DNA from: Clostridia bacterium
GTDB taxonomy: Bacteria > Bacillota > Clostridia > Oscillospirales > CAG-272
Direction of reading: 5' to 3'
NCBI GenBank assembly: GCA_017937845.1
Contig: JAGBCV010000064.1
Span: 1 to 64,000, forward strand
Length of the DNA: 64,000 nt
Positions 25,734 through 33,988 of this stretch are shown piece after piece (within the stretch, counting starts at the first letter, position 1; every line of letters begins with the position of its first letter). The notes beneath the pieces were generated by a model. That model was not told where the DNA came from. It saw nothing but the letters and a program-made list of their open reading frames with translations, and searched no databases. The translations under genes were made by a program, and so were the position numbers.

Positions 25734-27131
25734 ATGCCGCCCATCATTCCCGAATTTATCCGTGTTCATCTCGGTGCTCCCGATGCTTACGCGCAAAACG
25801 TGACCGTCAGCTTTCCCGATTACATCAAAAACGTCGCCTCCAGCGAAATCTATCCCACTTGGCCCGAAAATGCCATCCGCGCCAATATCTTAGCGCAGAT
25901 ATCCTTTGCGCTCAACCGCGTCTATACAGAATATTATCCCTCACGCGGTTATGATTTTGATATCACAAACTCCACCGCCATCGATCAATCGTTCGTAAAC
26001 GGGCGCGATATTTTTGAAAATATCAGCCGTATCGTCGATGAGATCTTCAACGATTATATCACGAGAGAAGGCAATATCGAGCCGCTTTTTGCGCTCTACT
26101 GCGACGGTGTCGAAACGACCTGCGGCGGTCTTTCTCAATGGGGAACGGTCACTCTTGCAAACGAGGGACTTACGCCCTTTGAAATTTTACAGCGCTTTTA
26201 CGGCGAAAATATCCGCCTTGTGGAAAACGCGCCCGTGGAGTCGCTCACCTCCTCCGTACCCGAAATCAATCTGCGGCTCGGCTCTGCGGGAAATGACGTT
26301 GCCTTCATTCAGCGGCGGCTCAACCGCATCGCCGTCAATTACCCCGCGATCCCCAAGATATCCTCCCCCGACGGCATTTTCGGCACGGAAACGGACAACG
26401 CCGTCCGCAAATTTCAAGAGATCTTCGGACTTTCGCCCGACGGTATCGTCGGCAGAGCAACGTGGTATCGGATTCAATATATCTACGGCGCCGTCAAGCG
26501 TTTGAACGAAATTCAAAGTGAGGGACTTCGCTATGAGGACATAAGCAAGGAATTTTCCCGTGTGCTTTCGCTCGGAGATACGGGAGAAGACGTGGGCGTT
26601 TTGCAATATTTCTTGCAGACGATATCCCTTTTCAATGCCGAAGTACCAAATCCCGGGTTCAGTGGCTTTTATGACGAGCCGACGCGAAACGCCGTCATCG
26701 CCTTTCAAACGCTTTACGGGCTTCCCGCAAACGGCATCGTCAACGACGCTACGTGGAATTATCTTTACGACGACTATCTCGGCATCATCCGCAGTCTGAC
26801 CCCCGAACAGATCGGTACGGCGGTCATTCCCTTTCCCGGAACGTTTCTGAAGCTCGGAAGTGAAGGTCCTGCCGTCGTTCAGCTTCAGGAATTTATCAAT
26901 ACCGCCGCGCCCTATTATACGGGCATCCCCGAAATCCCCGTCACGGGCGTTTACGATGAGGCGACGCGCGACGCGGTCTACGCCGTGGAATCGACCTTTG
27001 GTATTCCCATTGACGGCATCACGGGTCCTCTCGTTTGGGATGTGCTTGCCGATATCTACAACGACGTGGAATCGGCCGCTCCGCGCACGCCGGGACAATT
27101 TTCGGGCAATACACTTTCACAAAATCCATAA
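25734..27131 (+). CDS. SpoIID-like domain with three peptidoglycan-binding repeats
   Basis: In this 465-residue protein, residues ~15-170 match the SpoIID/LytB pattern (VSFPDYIKNVASSEIYPTWP, then YCDGVETTCGGLSQWG). The Glu of SSE aligns with the catalytic Glu of SpoIID, a lytic transglycosylase. Three PG_binding_1 domains follow (about 180-250, 275-345 and 370-440), each with DGIFG/TG.YDE..R.AV..FQ and GIV...TW. No signal peptide is visible, which is unexpected for a wall enzyme and suggests action in the mother cell or spore after lysis, or non-classical export. GAGGAGGTG gives a strong start. Confidence 0.8.
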   Translation: MPPIIPEFIRVHLGAPDAYAQNVTVSFPDYIKNVASSEIYPTWPENAIRANILAQISFALNRVYTEYYPSRGYDFDITNSTAIDQSFVNGRDIFENISRIVDEIFNDYITREGNIEPLFALYCDGVETTCGGLSQWGTVTLANEGLTPFEILQRFYGENIRLVENAPVESLTSSVPEINLRLGSAGNDVAFIQRRLNRIAVNYPAIPKISSPDGIFGTETDNAVRKFQEIFGLSPDGIVGRATWYRIQYIYGAVKRLNEIQSEGLRYEDISKEFSRVLSLGDTGEDVGVLQYFLQTISLFNAEVPNPGFSGFYDEPTRNAVIAFQTLYGLPANGIVNDATWNYLYDDYLGIIRSLTPEQIGTAVIPFPGTFLKLGSEGPAVVQLQEFINTAAPYYTGIPEIPVTGVYDEATRDAVYAVESTFGIPIDGITGPLVWDVLADIYNDVESAAPRTPGQFSGNTLSQNP

Positions 27132-27149
27132 CGCAGAAAGGAAAAACAT

Positions 27150-27677
27150 ATGCTTTCGGCAAACGATCGCAGATCGGAAATCTTGGAGCTTCAAAATATG
27201 CTCCGCATCATTTCACAAGCGGACGGTAGTATTCCGCTTATCAATCCCGATGGAATCTTCGGGCAGGCGACGGAAAACGCCGTTCTTGCTTTTCAAAAAA
27301 ATTTAGGGCTTCCGCCAAACGGTATCGTCGATTTTATGACGTGGGACGCCATCTTCCGCGCGTATATGAATGCTTCGCGCATCGTTTCGCTGCGTTCCAT
27401 TCAACCTTTCCCCGCGGGGAATTATGAAATCCGACCCGATGAACGCTCCGATATCGTATACATCATTCAATTTATGCTTTCCGCGCTTTCCGTCGCGTTG
27501 GATATTTTCGACGATATCGAGCCAACGGGCGTTTACGATAAGAAAACGGAAAACGCCATCACGGAATTTCAAAAGCTGAACGGACTCACACCAAACGGTA
27601 TCATCGACCGCAACACGTGGGATGCGCTTGCCCGTCAGTATAATCAAATCGCGGAAAATAGTTTGTATGGTGATTGA
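27150..27677 (+). CDS. Protein made of two peptidoglycan-binding domains
   Basis: The 175-residue product consists of two PG_binding_1 units: residues ~10-72 (LQNMLRII, DGIFGQATENAVLAFQ, GIVDFMTWDAI) and ~95-165 (YIIQFMLSAL, TGVYDKKTENAITEFQ, GIIDRNTWDAL). There is no catalytic domain, signal peptide or anchor. It is 18 bases after the SpoIID-like gene with GAAAGGAAA before the start, and is the third gene of the operon. It may supply extra wall-binding repeats to a shared complex. Confidence 0.8.
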   Translation: MLSANDRRSEILELQNMLRIISQADGSIPLINPDGIFGQATENAVLAFQKNLGLPPNGIVDFMTWDAIFRAYMNASRIVSLRSIQPFPAGNYEIRPDERSDIVYIIQFMLSALSVALDIFDDIEPTGVYDKKTENAITEFQKLNGLTPNGIIDRNTWDALARQYNQIAENSLYGD

Positions 27678-27916
27678 CTTTTTACAAAGAAATCCTCATC
27701 CTTAGGCATTGCGTTCCTAAGGACAGTTTTTGCAACGCTATGGCAGAAAGACGAACGGCTACAACCAGAGGCTCCCTCCGGGAGGGGTATACTTAGTTCA
27801 CCTGCAAGTGTGCATACTTACTCACCATCGAAGCGGTAGTGTAATAAAAACACCGTATATAGAAACCAAGTTATCGTTCTTGGCGGTGAATAATATACTA
27901 AACTTTCATATAAGGT
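27678..27916. other. Intergenic spacer with short palindromes
   Basis: The stretch contains CCTTAGG..CCTAAGG (about 27701-27722) and a CTCCCTCCGGGAGGG palindrome at about 27774. No gene or clear promoter is seen. Confidence 0.4.
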
Positions 27917-27949
27917 AAGCCCCTCATGCTGTTTTGCACGAGGGGCTTT
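27917..27949. terminator. Terminator of the M24 peptidase gene
   Basis: AAGCCCCTC (27917-27925) pairs with GAGGGGCTT (27940-27948), adjacent to the minus-strand stop at 27952. Confidence 0.65.
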
Positions 27950-27951
27950 GA

Positions 27952-28641
27952 TTATAATTCATTCAAGTTGCCATTATTAAAGCTGTATATGTTTTCTTTT
28001 TTGAATCCGTACAAAGAGTTGGGCAAGCTGATATGCGGTTCAAAAGTGAATGCTTCAACAGCAGACAACTTTTCCGTGTTTCCTTTTTCGATGTAGATAC
28101 GTTGTCTTTTGTCCTTAACTATGGAATGACCCAAGTTTCCAAGAAAATCAAGGTTGACGTACCCACAAGCTTTGATCTGATCATTTATGTAGTAGAACAG
28201 CTCCTCAAAAGTAGTGTCCTCATTCACGAAACCAAGCATAGCTTCATGCAGATAGGCTTCCATTTTGAGACCGTTTCGCCACTCATCATTCTGTATTCGC
28301 TCTACATCTTTGACGAGCCTGCCGTTTTCTACGATCAGCGTTCTAGCGTAGTCGCCCCAAATGCAGTTGGTTTGCGGGCTTAAATCTATTGTGATAATAT
28401 CGTTTGGCTCAATTATGTGGTCATCTGTTTTATACTCACGACCGGATACCGATACAGCGGTCTTATCACCGGCGAAAACAAAAGCACCCACATCCCAATA
28501 CCAAAAGGAATCCGCACCATGGGAGAGCATATATTCCTCACACAGCTTGCGAAGCCGGGCAAGCGTCATGCCGGGCAAAAGAACTGTTGAAGCATATTCA
28601 ATGGTGGCACGGTTCAAATTTTGCATTTCATGAATAGTCAT
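27952..28641 (-). CDS. M24 family metallopeptidase (Xaa-Pro/methionine aminopeptidase fold)
   Basis: The 229-residue product is a single pita-bread domain without the N-terminal domain of aminopeptidase P. The five usual metal ligands appear in order: Asp in ITIDLSPQ, Asp in WGDYARTL, His in NLGHSIV, Glu in FTFEPHIS and Glu in KKENIY. A peptidase acting on short peptides, or a pseudo-enzyme binding small molecules, is possible. The start at 28641 follows AGGAG at a long 13-base spacing. The codon use is more AT-rich than its neighbours, suggesting later acquisition. Confidence 0.75.
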   Translation of the reverse strand: MTIHEMQNLNRATIEYASTVLLPGMTLARLRKLCEEYMLSHGADSFWYWDVGAFVFAGDKTAVSVSGREYKTDDHIIEPNDIITIDLSPQTNCIWGDYARTLIVENGRLVKDVERIQNDEWRNGLKMEAYLHEAMLGFVNEDTTFEELFYYINDQIKACGYVNLDFLGNLGHSIVKDKRQRIYIEKGNTEKLSAVEAFTFEPHISLPNSLYGFKKENIYSFNNGNLNEL

Positions 28642-28767
28642 ACTCTTATATGTTACTCCTCTGCTTGGCGAAAAACATTGAATATTTATTATTCGGCAAC
28701 ACATTCTCGAAACTGCCCTTAAGAACGCGTACTATATCGGATGAGAATGTTTTGAATATCGTTCAAA

Positions 28768-29595
28768 TTATTCTACGGTAACGGTCTGGCAAGCGCCGAT
28801 CTTGAGAGGCTCGTCCTTATAGGATACCCAAACGTCGATATCGGTGGGATTATAAAGCATCTTGCCGTCTGCGGAACGGCGGATCTTCTTCATTGCCTGA
28901 ACGTAGTCGTAAATTTCAAGGTTTGTTGCCGCCCAATAACCATCGCGGTACTGGTAAAGATTTGCGAGGATCTCCTCGAATTTTTCCCATTGTACAGGGG
29001 CTTCGGCGTTGTCAAACTCATAGCTGTGTCCCCAGATATAGAGAACACCGCCCGCACGCCACGGCGCCTTGGTTACGTTATAAATGAATCTTCTGACTGC
29101 ATTTTCACATTCATTGTGATGTGTGGTCGGATGCCAAAGCTTGAAATCGTCGGGAAGCGTAAAGCCGTTATGAGATTGAACGGTTCTACCGTATACGATA
29201 GATGCAGTATCCATGGCGGTAAAGGTTTCAGCACCGTACGTGCCAAACGGATATGCCAAGCCGCGGATGATCGTACCCGTTGCCTTTTCGAGCGCTTCGC
29301 GGTCGCGCATGATCTCATCATACTGATCCTTGATGAGCATACGTTCGAGATGAGGATGGGTTACGGTATGACAAGCAATTTCATGGCCCTTTTCGATGAA
29401 AAGAGGACGGATCTCCTCCGCATGGATGCAACGGTTATTATAATCGTTGATTTGTCTGGAATTGAAATTGAAGGTCGCTTTCATTTCGTATTTGTTGAAA
29501 AGCTCCACAAGGCGTCTGTCCTGTGCGCAGCCGTCGTCATAGCTGAACGTGAGCGCATAGCGTTTTCCGTCCTTGTATCGGTCAAATTTAATCAT
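28768..29595 (-). CDS. Polysaccharide deacetylase family (NodB-like)
   Basis: This 275-residue protein has the NodB-homology motifs LTFSYDDGCAQD (catalytic Asp and metal Asp), HEIACHTVTHPHLERM (metal H-x4-H), AYPFGTYG, and the late IWGHSYEF region. No signal peptide is present, so the substrate may be intracellular or taken-up oligosaccharide rather than wall peptidoglycan. GGGAGGAA strongly marks ATG 29595. A much longer upstream extension of the frame is antisense to galE and is not real. It is divergent from galE. Confidence 0.85.
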   Translation of the reverse strand: MIKFDRYKDGKRYALTFSYDDGCAQDRRLVELFNKYEMKATFNFNSRQINDYNNRCIHAEEIRPLFIEKGHEIACHTVTHPHLERMLIKDQYDEIMRDREALEKATGTIIRGLAYPFGTYGAETFTAMDTASIVYGRTVQSHNGFTLPDDFKLWHPTTHHNECENAVRRFIYNVTKAPWRAGGVLYIWGHSYEFDNAEAPVQWEKFEEILANLYQYRDGYWAATNLEIYDYVQAMKKIRRSADGKMLYNPTDIDVWVSYKDEPLKIGACQTVTVE

Positions 29596-29631
29596 GATAA
29601 ATTCCTCCCTATCATTTGTATTCATATTTAC

Positions 29632-29660
29632 ATCATACCACAAATGAAAAAAAATTGCAA
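29632..29660 (-). promoter_or_regulatory. Promoter of the deacetylase gene
   Basis: Minus strand: TTGCAA (29660-29655), 17 bases, TATGAT (29637-29632). It diverges from the galE promoter 20 bases away. Confidence 0.65.
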
Positions 29661-29678
29661 GAGAATATCCGCAAACAG

Positions 29679-29708
29679 TTGACTTTTTTGTATAAAATGC
29701 GATATAAT
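29679..29708 (+). promoter_or_regulatory. Promoter of galE
   Basis: TTGACT (29679-29684), 18 bases, TATAAT (29703-29708). Confidence 0.75.
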
Positions 29709-29763
29709 GAAAATGTAAATTTATGCTTTGCACAGCATCTTGTGCAAGGAAAGGGGTATTATT

Positions 29764-30780
29764 ATGAAAATCTTGCTTACAGGCGGCGCAGGCTACATCG
29801 GTTCTCATACTGCCATCGAAATTGCGAAGCTCGGTCATGATATCGTCATCGCAGACAATTTCTCCAACAGTAAACCTGAAGCGGTCAACCGTGTCAAAAC
29901 CATCATCGGAAAGGATTTCCCGTTCTATGAGATCGACGTTGCGGACAAGTCTGCCGTTGAAAAGCTCTTTGCGGCTGAAAAGCCCGAAGCGGTCATCCAT
30001 TTCGCAGGCTATAAGGCAGTTGGCGAATCCGTGCAGAAGCCTATCGAATATTACAGAAATAACATCGATACCACACTCACACTTCTCGAAACCATGAAGA
30101 AGTATGATTGCCACAATATCATTTTCAGCTCCTCCGCTACCGTTTACGGTGCTCCCGACGAGGTGCCGATCAAGGAAACTGCGGTCGTTGGCAGATGTAC
30201 CAATCCTTACGGCTGGACAAAATATATGCTCGAGGTCATTCTCAAGGATGCGGCTTTCGCTGACCCCAATCTCTCCGTCGTTCTTCTTCGTTACTTCAAT
30301 CCCGTCGGCGCGCATGAATCCGGTCTTATCGGTGAAGACCCGCAGGGTATCCCGAATAACCTCATGCCGTTCATTTCTCAGGTCGCCGTCGGCAAGCGCG
30401 AATGTCTCTCCGTTTTCGGCGATGACTACGAAACCAAGGACGGTACCGGTGTGCGGGACTATATCCACGTCGTTGACCTTGCACGCGGTCATGCTTGCGC
30501 GATCGATTACGCGGCATCTCACAAGGGCGCAGAGGTATTCAACCTCGGTACGAGCGTAGGTTACAGCGTTCTCGATATGGTCCACGCATTTGAAAAGGCA
30601 AACGGCGTTCCCGTTCCTTATAAGATCGCTCCCCGCCGCGCAGGTGATATCGCAGAATGTTATGCAGACGCGACCAAGTCCCGTGAGCTTCTCGGCTGGA
30701 CCGCCGAAAAGACGCTCGAAGATATGTGCCGCGACAGCTGGAACTGGCAGAGCAAGAACCCGAACGGTTACGACGCTTAA
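29764..30780 (+). CDS. galE: UDP-glucose 4-epimerase
   Basis: This 338-residue SDR enzyme interconverts UDP-Glc and UDP-Gal with bound NAD. It shows LLTGGAGYIGSHTAIE (NAD), FAGYKAVGESVQKP, SSSATVYG (Ser), YGWTKYMLE (YxxxK), the sugar-binding LRYFNPVGAHESG, GTGVRDYIHVVDLARGH, and ECYADATKS. An A-G-G-A-A-A-GGGG leader marks ATG 29764. It is monocistronic. It could feed galactose catabolism or supply UDP-Gal to the glycosyltransferases at 33-35 kb. Confidence 0.96.
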   Translation: MKILLTGGAGYIGSHTAIEIAKLGHDIVIADNFSNSKPEAVNRVKTIIGKDFPFYEIDVADKSAVEKLFAAEKPEAVIHFAGYKAVGESVQKPIEYYRNNIDTTLTLLETMKKYDCHNIIFSSSATVYGAPDEVPIKETAVVGRCTNPYGWTKYMLEVILKDAAFADPNLSVVLLRYFNPVGAHESGLIGEDPQGIPNNLMPFISQVAVGKRECLSVFGDDYETKDGTGVRDYIHVVDLARGHACAIDYAASHKGAEVFNLGTSVGYSVLDMVHAFEKANGVPVPYKIAPRRAGDIAECYADATKSRELLGWTAEKTLEDMCRDSWNWQSKNPNGYDA

Positions 30781-30796
30781 TCTTGGAATATCACGC

Positions 30797-30827
30797 AAAA
30801 GACCGATGCCCCGCATCGGTCTTTTTT
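30797..30827 (+). terminator. Terminator of galE
   Basis: AAAAGACCGATGC / GCATCGGTCTTTT with a three-base loop and a T-run. Confidence 0.9.
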
Positions 30828-30874
30828 GAAACCAAGGCTTTATATTGAATATCGTTCAACAAAGGAGAAAAAGT

Positions 30875-31759
30875 ATGACAAGTCATTTTCAAGGTGTATT
30901 CCCCGCGCTGATCACACCGCTTACAAAAGAAGAAAAACTCAACGTTTCTGCCCTTGAAACGCTTCTACAATTTGAAATGAAAAAGGGCGCAGATGGTTTT
31001 TATATCGGCGGTGCAACGGGCGAAGGACTTCTTTTGGATATTCCCGAGCGCAAAAAGCTTTGCGAAAAATCCATCGAATTTATCGGCAAAGAAAAAACGA
31101 AGATCGTTCATATCACGGATATCAATTTCCGCAACACCATCGAGCTTGCCAAACACGCAAAGGCGTGCGGAGCGGACGCCATCTCCTCCATCGCACCGAT
31201 CTATTTCAAGTATGATGAAAACGATATATACAATTATTATAAAGAAATCGCGCAAAACGTAAACATTCCGCTGATCATTTATTATACTGCGGCGGCAGGC
31301 GTAAATATGAGCACCGACCTTTTCTGCCGACTTTTTGAAATCGATAACATCACGGGTGTGAAGTGGACCTCCTCGAATTATTACGAGCTGATCAAGCTCC
31401 GCGAGCGTTGTCCCGACGCGAACATCTTCAACGGTCCCGATGAAATGCTCGTTTGCGGTCTTTCCTCGGGCGCGGACGGCGGTATCGGTTCAACCTATAA
31501 CGTCATGTATCCGCTCATCCGCAGTATTTACGATCATTTCCGCGCAGGCAATATGACGGAAGCGCTTGAACAGCAGAAAAAAGCGGATAAGATCATCAAT
31601 GTCATGCTTCACTATTCCGTCATTCCCGTTTGCAAAATGATTTTGGAAGAAATGGGGATCGCGGTCGGTCATGCTTCATTCCCGATGACAAGATACTCCA
31701 AGGAAGAAAGAGCCGCCATCAAGGCTGAACTCCTTGCCTCCGGATTCTCTTTTGAATAA
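30875..31759 (+). CDS. nanA: N-acetylneuraminate lyase
   Basis: This 294-residue class I aldolase of the DHDPS family splits sialic acid into ManNAc and pyruvate. The start TSHFQGVFPALITPLT, the GGATGEG carboxylate-binding loop, IIYYTAAAGVNMS (Tyr137) and GVKWTSSNYYE (Schiff-base Lys163) favour NanA over DapA. GGAGAAAA precedes ATG 30875. No transporter, nanE or nanK lies in the window, so the pathway must be completed elsewhere. Host-mucin sialic acid use is inferred. Confidence 0.88.
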   Translation: MTSHFQGVFPALITPLTKEEKLNVSALETLLQFEMKKGADGFYIGGATGEGLLLDIPERKKLCEKSIEFIGKEKTKIVHITDINFRNTIELAKHAKACGADAISSIAPIYFKYDENDIYNYYKEIAQNVNIPLIIYYTAAAGVNMSTDLFCRLFEIDNITGVKWTSSNYYELIKLRERCPDANIFNGPDEMLVCGLSSGADGGIGSTYNVMYPLIRSIYDHFRAGNMTEALEQQKKADKIINVMLHYSVIPVCKMILEEMGIAVGHASFPMTRYSKEERAAIKAELLASGFSFE

Positions 31760-31775
31760 CGCTCAACAAAAACCA

Positions 31776-31807
31776 AAAGAGCGCGTCCCGCAAGGGACGC
31801 GCTCTTT
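31776..31807. terminator. Hairpin between convergent nanA and the hydrolase
   Basis: AAAGAGCGCGTCCC / GGGACGCGCTCTTT, a 14-bp stem with a GCAA loop and a short T tract. Confidence 0.7.
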
Positions 31808-31849
31808 GAGCTTCGCTCAGACTTTATGGATTTGAGCGATATCCAATAT

Positions 31850-32584
31850 TTATTGGTCATATTTCAAGATAAAATCGATGATCGGCGCAGGATCCGCAAG
31901 ACCGTGAGGATGATGATCACAGCCCACCTTGCCAAATACCGCAAGGGGAACACTCGTCTGTCTGTATGCCTTTTCCAAAACGTAGCCGTTTTCGGGATAC
32001 GGCACGACCGTATCGCTATCACCGTATACCATGACGACGGGTATCTGATGCTCGATCAGCATCGGGATCTTATCGATCGGATGACCGCGGAAGCCAATCA
32101 GCTCCGAGCGCGTCATACCGAGCGCATCGAGAACCTCCTTATACTGCGCCTCTCCGCAATTCACAACGCAATCGCCCATTCCAAACGGCCAGCTGAGAAA
32201 ATTCATCACAGGCGCATCCAAATACAAAACGCTGACCGCATCGGGATATTTCGCCGCAAACCCCACCGCCTGCAAGCCGCCGCAGCTCATGCCGACGGGA
32301 ACACATTTTGCCGAAACTCCATAGGCTTCCCGCAAGTATTTCGCAAAACGCATCTTGGCATCGGTGTCGATATCCGTGCCGATGCGATTGACGTTTTTGA
32401 GATATGCCAAATGATATCCACGGCGCAAAAGCTGTATTTCCAATGCAGGAAATGCACCGAAATACTCAGTCTTCAGCATCCAATGCGATGTTTTCACATC
32501 CTCAGGCGGAAAAATCAGCGTCGCATATCTGCCCTCAAATTCAAATTCGATTTGACGAAATTCGTCCTTCCATAGCTTTTCCAT
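31850..32584 (-). CDS. Alpha/beta hydrolase
   Basis: The 244-residue protein has the nucleophile elbow VGMSCGGLQAVG (Ser), an Asp in VYGDSDTVVPY and a His in GCDHHPHGL, giving a full Ser-Asp-His triad. There is no signal peptide. The fold resembles prolyl-oligopeptidase-like or xylan-esterase-like hydrolases, but the substrate cannot be judged. ATG 32584 is preceded by CGAGGGG. It is transcribed alone, convergent with nanA. Confidence 0.78.
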   Translation of the reverse strand: MEKLWKDEFRQIEFEFEGRYATLIFPPEDVKTSHWMLKTEYFGAFPALEIQLLRRGYHLAYLKNVNRIGTDIDTDAKMRFAKYLREAYGVSAKCVPVGMSCGGLQAVGFAAKYPDAVSVLYLDAPVMNFLSWPFGMGDCVVNCGEAQYKEVLDALGMTRSELIGFRGHPIDKIPMLIEHQIPVVMVYGDSDTVVPYPENGYVLEKAYRQTSVPLAVFGKVGCDHHPHGLADPAPIIDFILKYDQ

Positions 32585-32638
32585 AGTCAAAACCCCTCGC
32601 TATCATGATAACGTTCGTGAGGCGCGCCCACCGATATC

Positions 32639-32667
32639 ATCGTACCATATTTCAGTCTGGAAGTCAA
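32639..32667 (-). promoter_or_regulatory. Promoter of the alpha/beta hydrolase
   Basis: Minus strand: TTGACT (32667-32662), 17 bases, TACGAT (32644-32639). Confidence 0.6.
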
Positions 32668-32701
32668 GGAAGAACGAAAAAAGACAACATCATCCATTTT
32701 T

Positions 32702-32721
32702 TCAAAAAGTATACTTTTTGA
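32702..32721. promoter_or_regulatory. 20-bp perfect palindrome upstream of the GT4 promoter
   Basis: TCAAAAAGTA / TACTTTTTGA, centred on GTATAC. It lies about 35 bp upstream of the -35 box at 32757, with the same core as the palindrome downstream of the promoter. It is a probable operator. Confidence 0.65.
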
Positions 32722-32756
32722 TTTTAACAAAAATTTCATAAAATTTCATGTTTTTA

Positions 32757-32785
32757 TTGACTTTTTATACTGTACGATGTATAAT
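32757..32785 (+). promoter_or_regulatory. Promoter of the GT4 operon
   Basis: TTGACT (32757-32762), 17 bases, TATAAT (32780-32785), placed between two related palindromes. Confidence 0.8.
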
Positions 32786-32799
32786 TATCGATAAATTCC

Positions 32800-32831
32800 G
32801 AACTATCAAAAGGTATACCTTTTGATAGTTC
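32800..32831. promoter_or_regulatory. 32-bp perfect palindrome downstream of the GT4 promoter
   Basis: The left arm GAACTATCAAAAGGTA is followed at once by its exact reverse complement. It starts 14 bases after the -10 box, so it covers the transcription start or early leader. There is no T-run, so it is not a terminator. A repressor operator is the simplest reading. Confidence 0.7.
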
Positions 32832-32863
32832 CGGATAAAAATCACAGCAAAGGATGATTCATT

Positions 32864-33988
32864 TTGAAAAAGGTCTTGTTCGTTGCCAATGTTTTGAGAA
32901 AGCATATTTATCCATTTCATATGCCGTTTCTCAAAAAGTTGAAGGAAGAAGGCTATGAGGTCCATGTGGCTGCCGATAACGACGCGAATGATGAAGAAAT
33001 TCGTTCCGTTTGCGACGTTTATTATAATGTACCGTTTGCGCGTTCGCCATTTGACCCGCGAAATTTGAAAAATTATTGGATATTAAAGCGTTTGATGGAA
33101 CGGGAACACTTTGATATCATACATTGTCATACACCGATTGTATCCGCGCTCGTGCGATTTGCTTGTAAAAAGGTACGCAAAAACGGCACGAAAATCCTAT
33201 ATACAGCGCATGGCTTCCATTTTTATAAGGGTGCGCCTCTTTTGAACCGAATGTTGTATTATCCCATTGAAAAGCTCTGCGCTAAGCAAACCGACGTTCT
33301 CATTACCATCAACACCGAAGACTTTTCATTGGCAAAAAGAAAATTAAGCGCGAAAAATGTCGAATTTATCCCGGGTGTGGGCATCGATATCGCGCATTTT
33401 GCAAAAGACACCGATAACAAATCTCAAATACGAAAAGCTCTTGGCGTTCCGATGAACGCTTTTTTGTTGCTTTCTATCGGTGAGCTTTCCAAAAATAAAA
33501 ATCACGAGATTCTGATTCGCGCCTTGGCAAAGCTGAAAAATGAGGACATTCACCTACTGATTGCGGGCGAAGGGATATTACAGAAAAAATTGATGCGTTT
33601 GTCAAAACGATTCAAGGTCGACAAACAGATCCATTTTCTTGGCTATCGCTATGATATCGCAACGCTTTGTCATACGGTTGACCTTTACGCACATCCCTCT
33701 TATCGGGAAGGCTTGCCCGTTGCCTTGATGGAAGCGATGGCAAGCGGACTTCCCGTCGTTTGCTCCGATATCCGAGGCAATCGGGATCTCATCGACGAAA
33801 ACGGCGGCATACGCTGTGCGCCGTATGATGCCGACGCCTTTGCGAGAGCGATCGACTTCCATATACAAAATCCCGCGCTTTCTCAAAAAGAGGGAGAATG
33901 TAACCGTCAAAAATCGCTTAACTACGAAAAAGACGGCATCGACCGCGCCGTTTTGGAAATTTACCGACGCATGGAGGTATCGGTATGA
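32864..33988 (+). CDS. Glycosyltransferase family 4, first gene of the operon
   Basis: This 374-residue GT-B retaining transferase resembles EpsD/capsule type enzymes. The N-terminal acceptor domain begins KKVLFVANVLRKHIYPFH and contains DIIHCHTPIVS and TAHGFHFYKG. The donor domain has LLSIGELSKNKNHE and the E-x7-E motif YREGLPVALMEAMASG with IRGNRDLI. The start is TTG at 32864, preceded by AAAGGA; an ATG ten bases earlier is out of frame. It overlaps the next transferase by four bases. The likely role is adding two consecutive sugars in a surface glycan. Confidence 0.85.
   Translation: MKKVLFVANVLRKHIYPFHMPFLKKLKEEGYEVHVAADNDANDEEIRSVCDVYYNVPFARSPFDPRNLKNYWILKRLMEREHFDIIHCHTPIVSALVRFACKKVRKNGTKILYTAHGFHFYKGAPLLNRMLYYPIEKLCAKQTDVLITINTEDFSLAKRKLSAKNVEFIPGVGIDIAHFAKDTDNKSQIRKALGVPMNAFLLLSIGELSKNKNHEILIRALAKLKNEDIHLLIAGEGILQKKLMRLSKRFKVDKQIHFLGYRYDIATLCHTVDLYAHPSYREGLPVALMEAMASGLPVVCSDIRGNRDLIDENGGIRCAPYDADAFARAIDFHIQNPALSQKEGECNRQKSLNYEKDGIDRAVLEIYRRMEVSV

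Noticed and set aside
29596-30816. Long minus-strand open frame extending the deacetylase across galE
   Set aside because: It is antisense to the full galE gene, has no ribosome site at its far start, and the conserved deacetylase begins at ATG 29595 behind GGGAGGAA. It is a codon-bias shadow.
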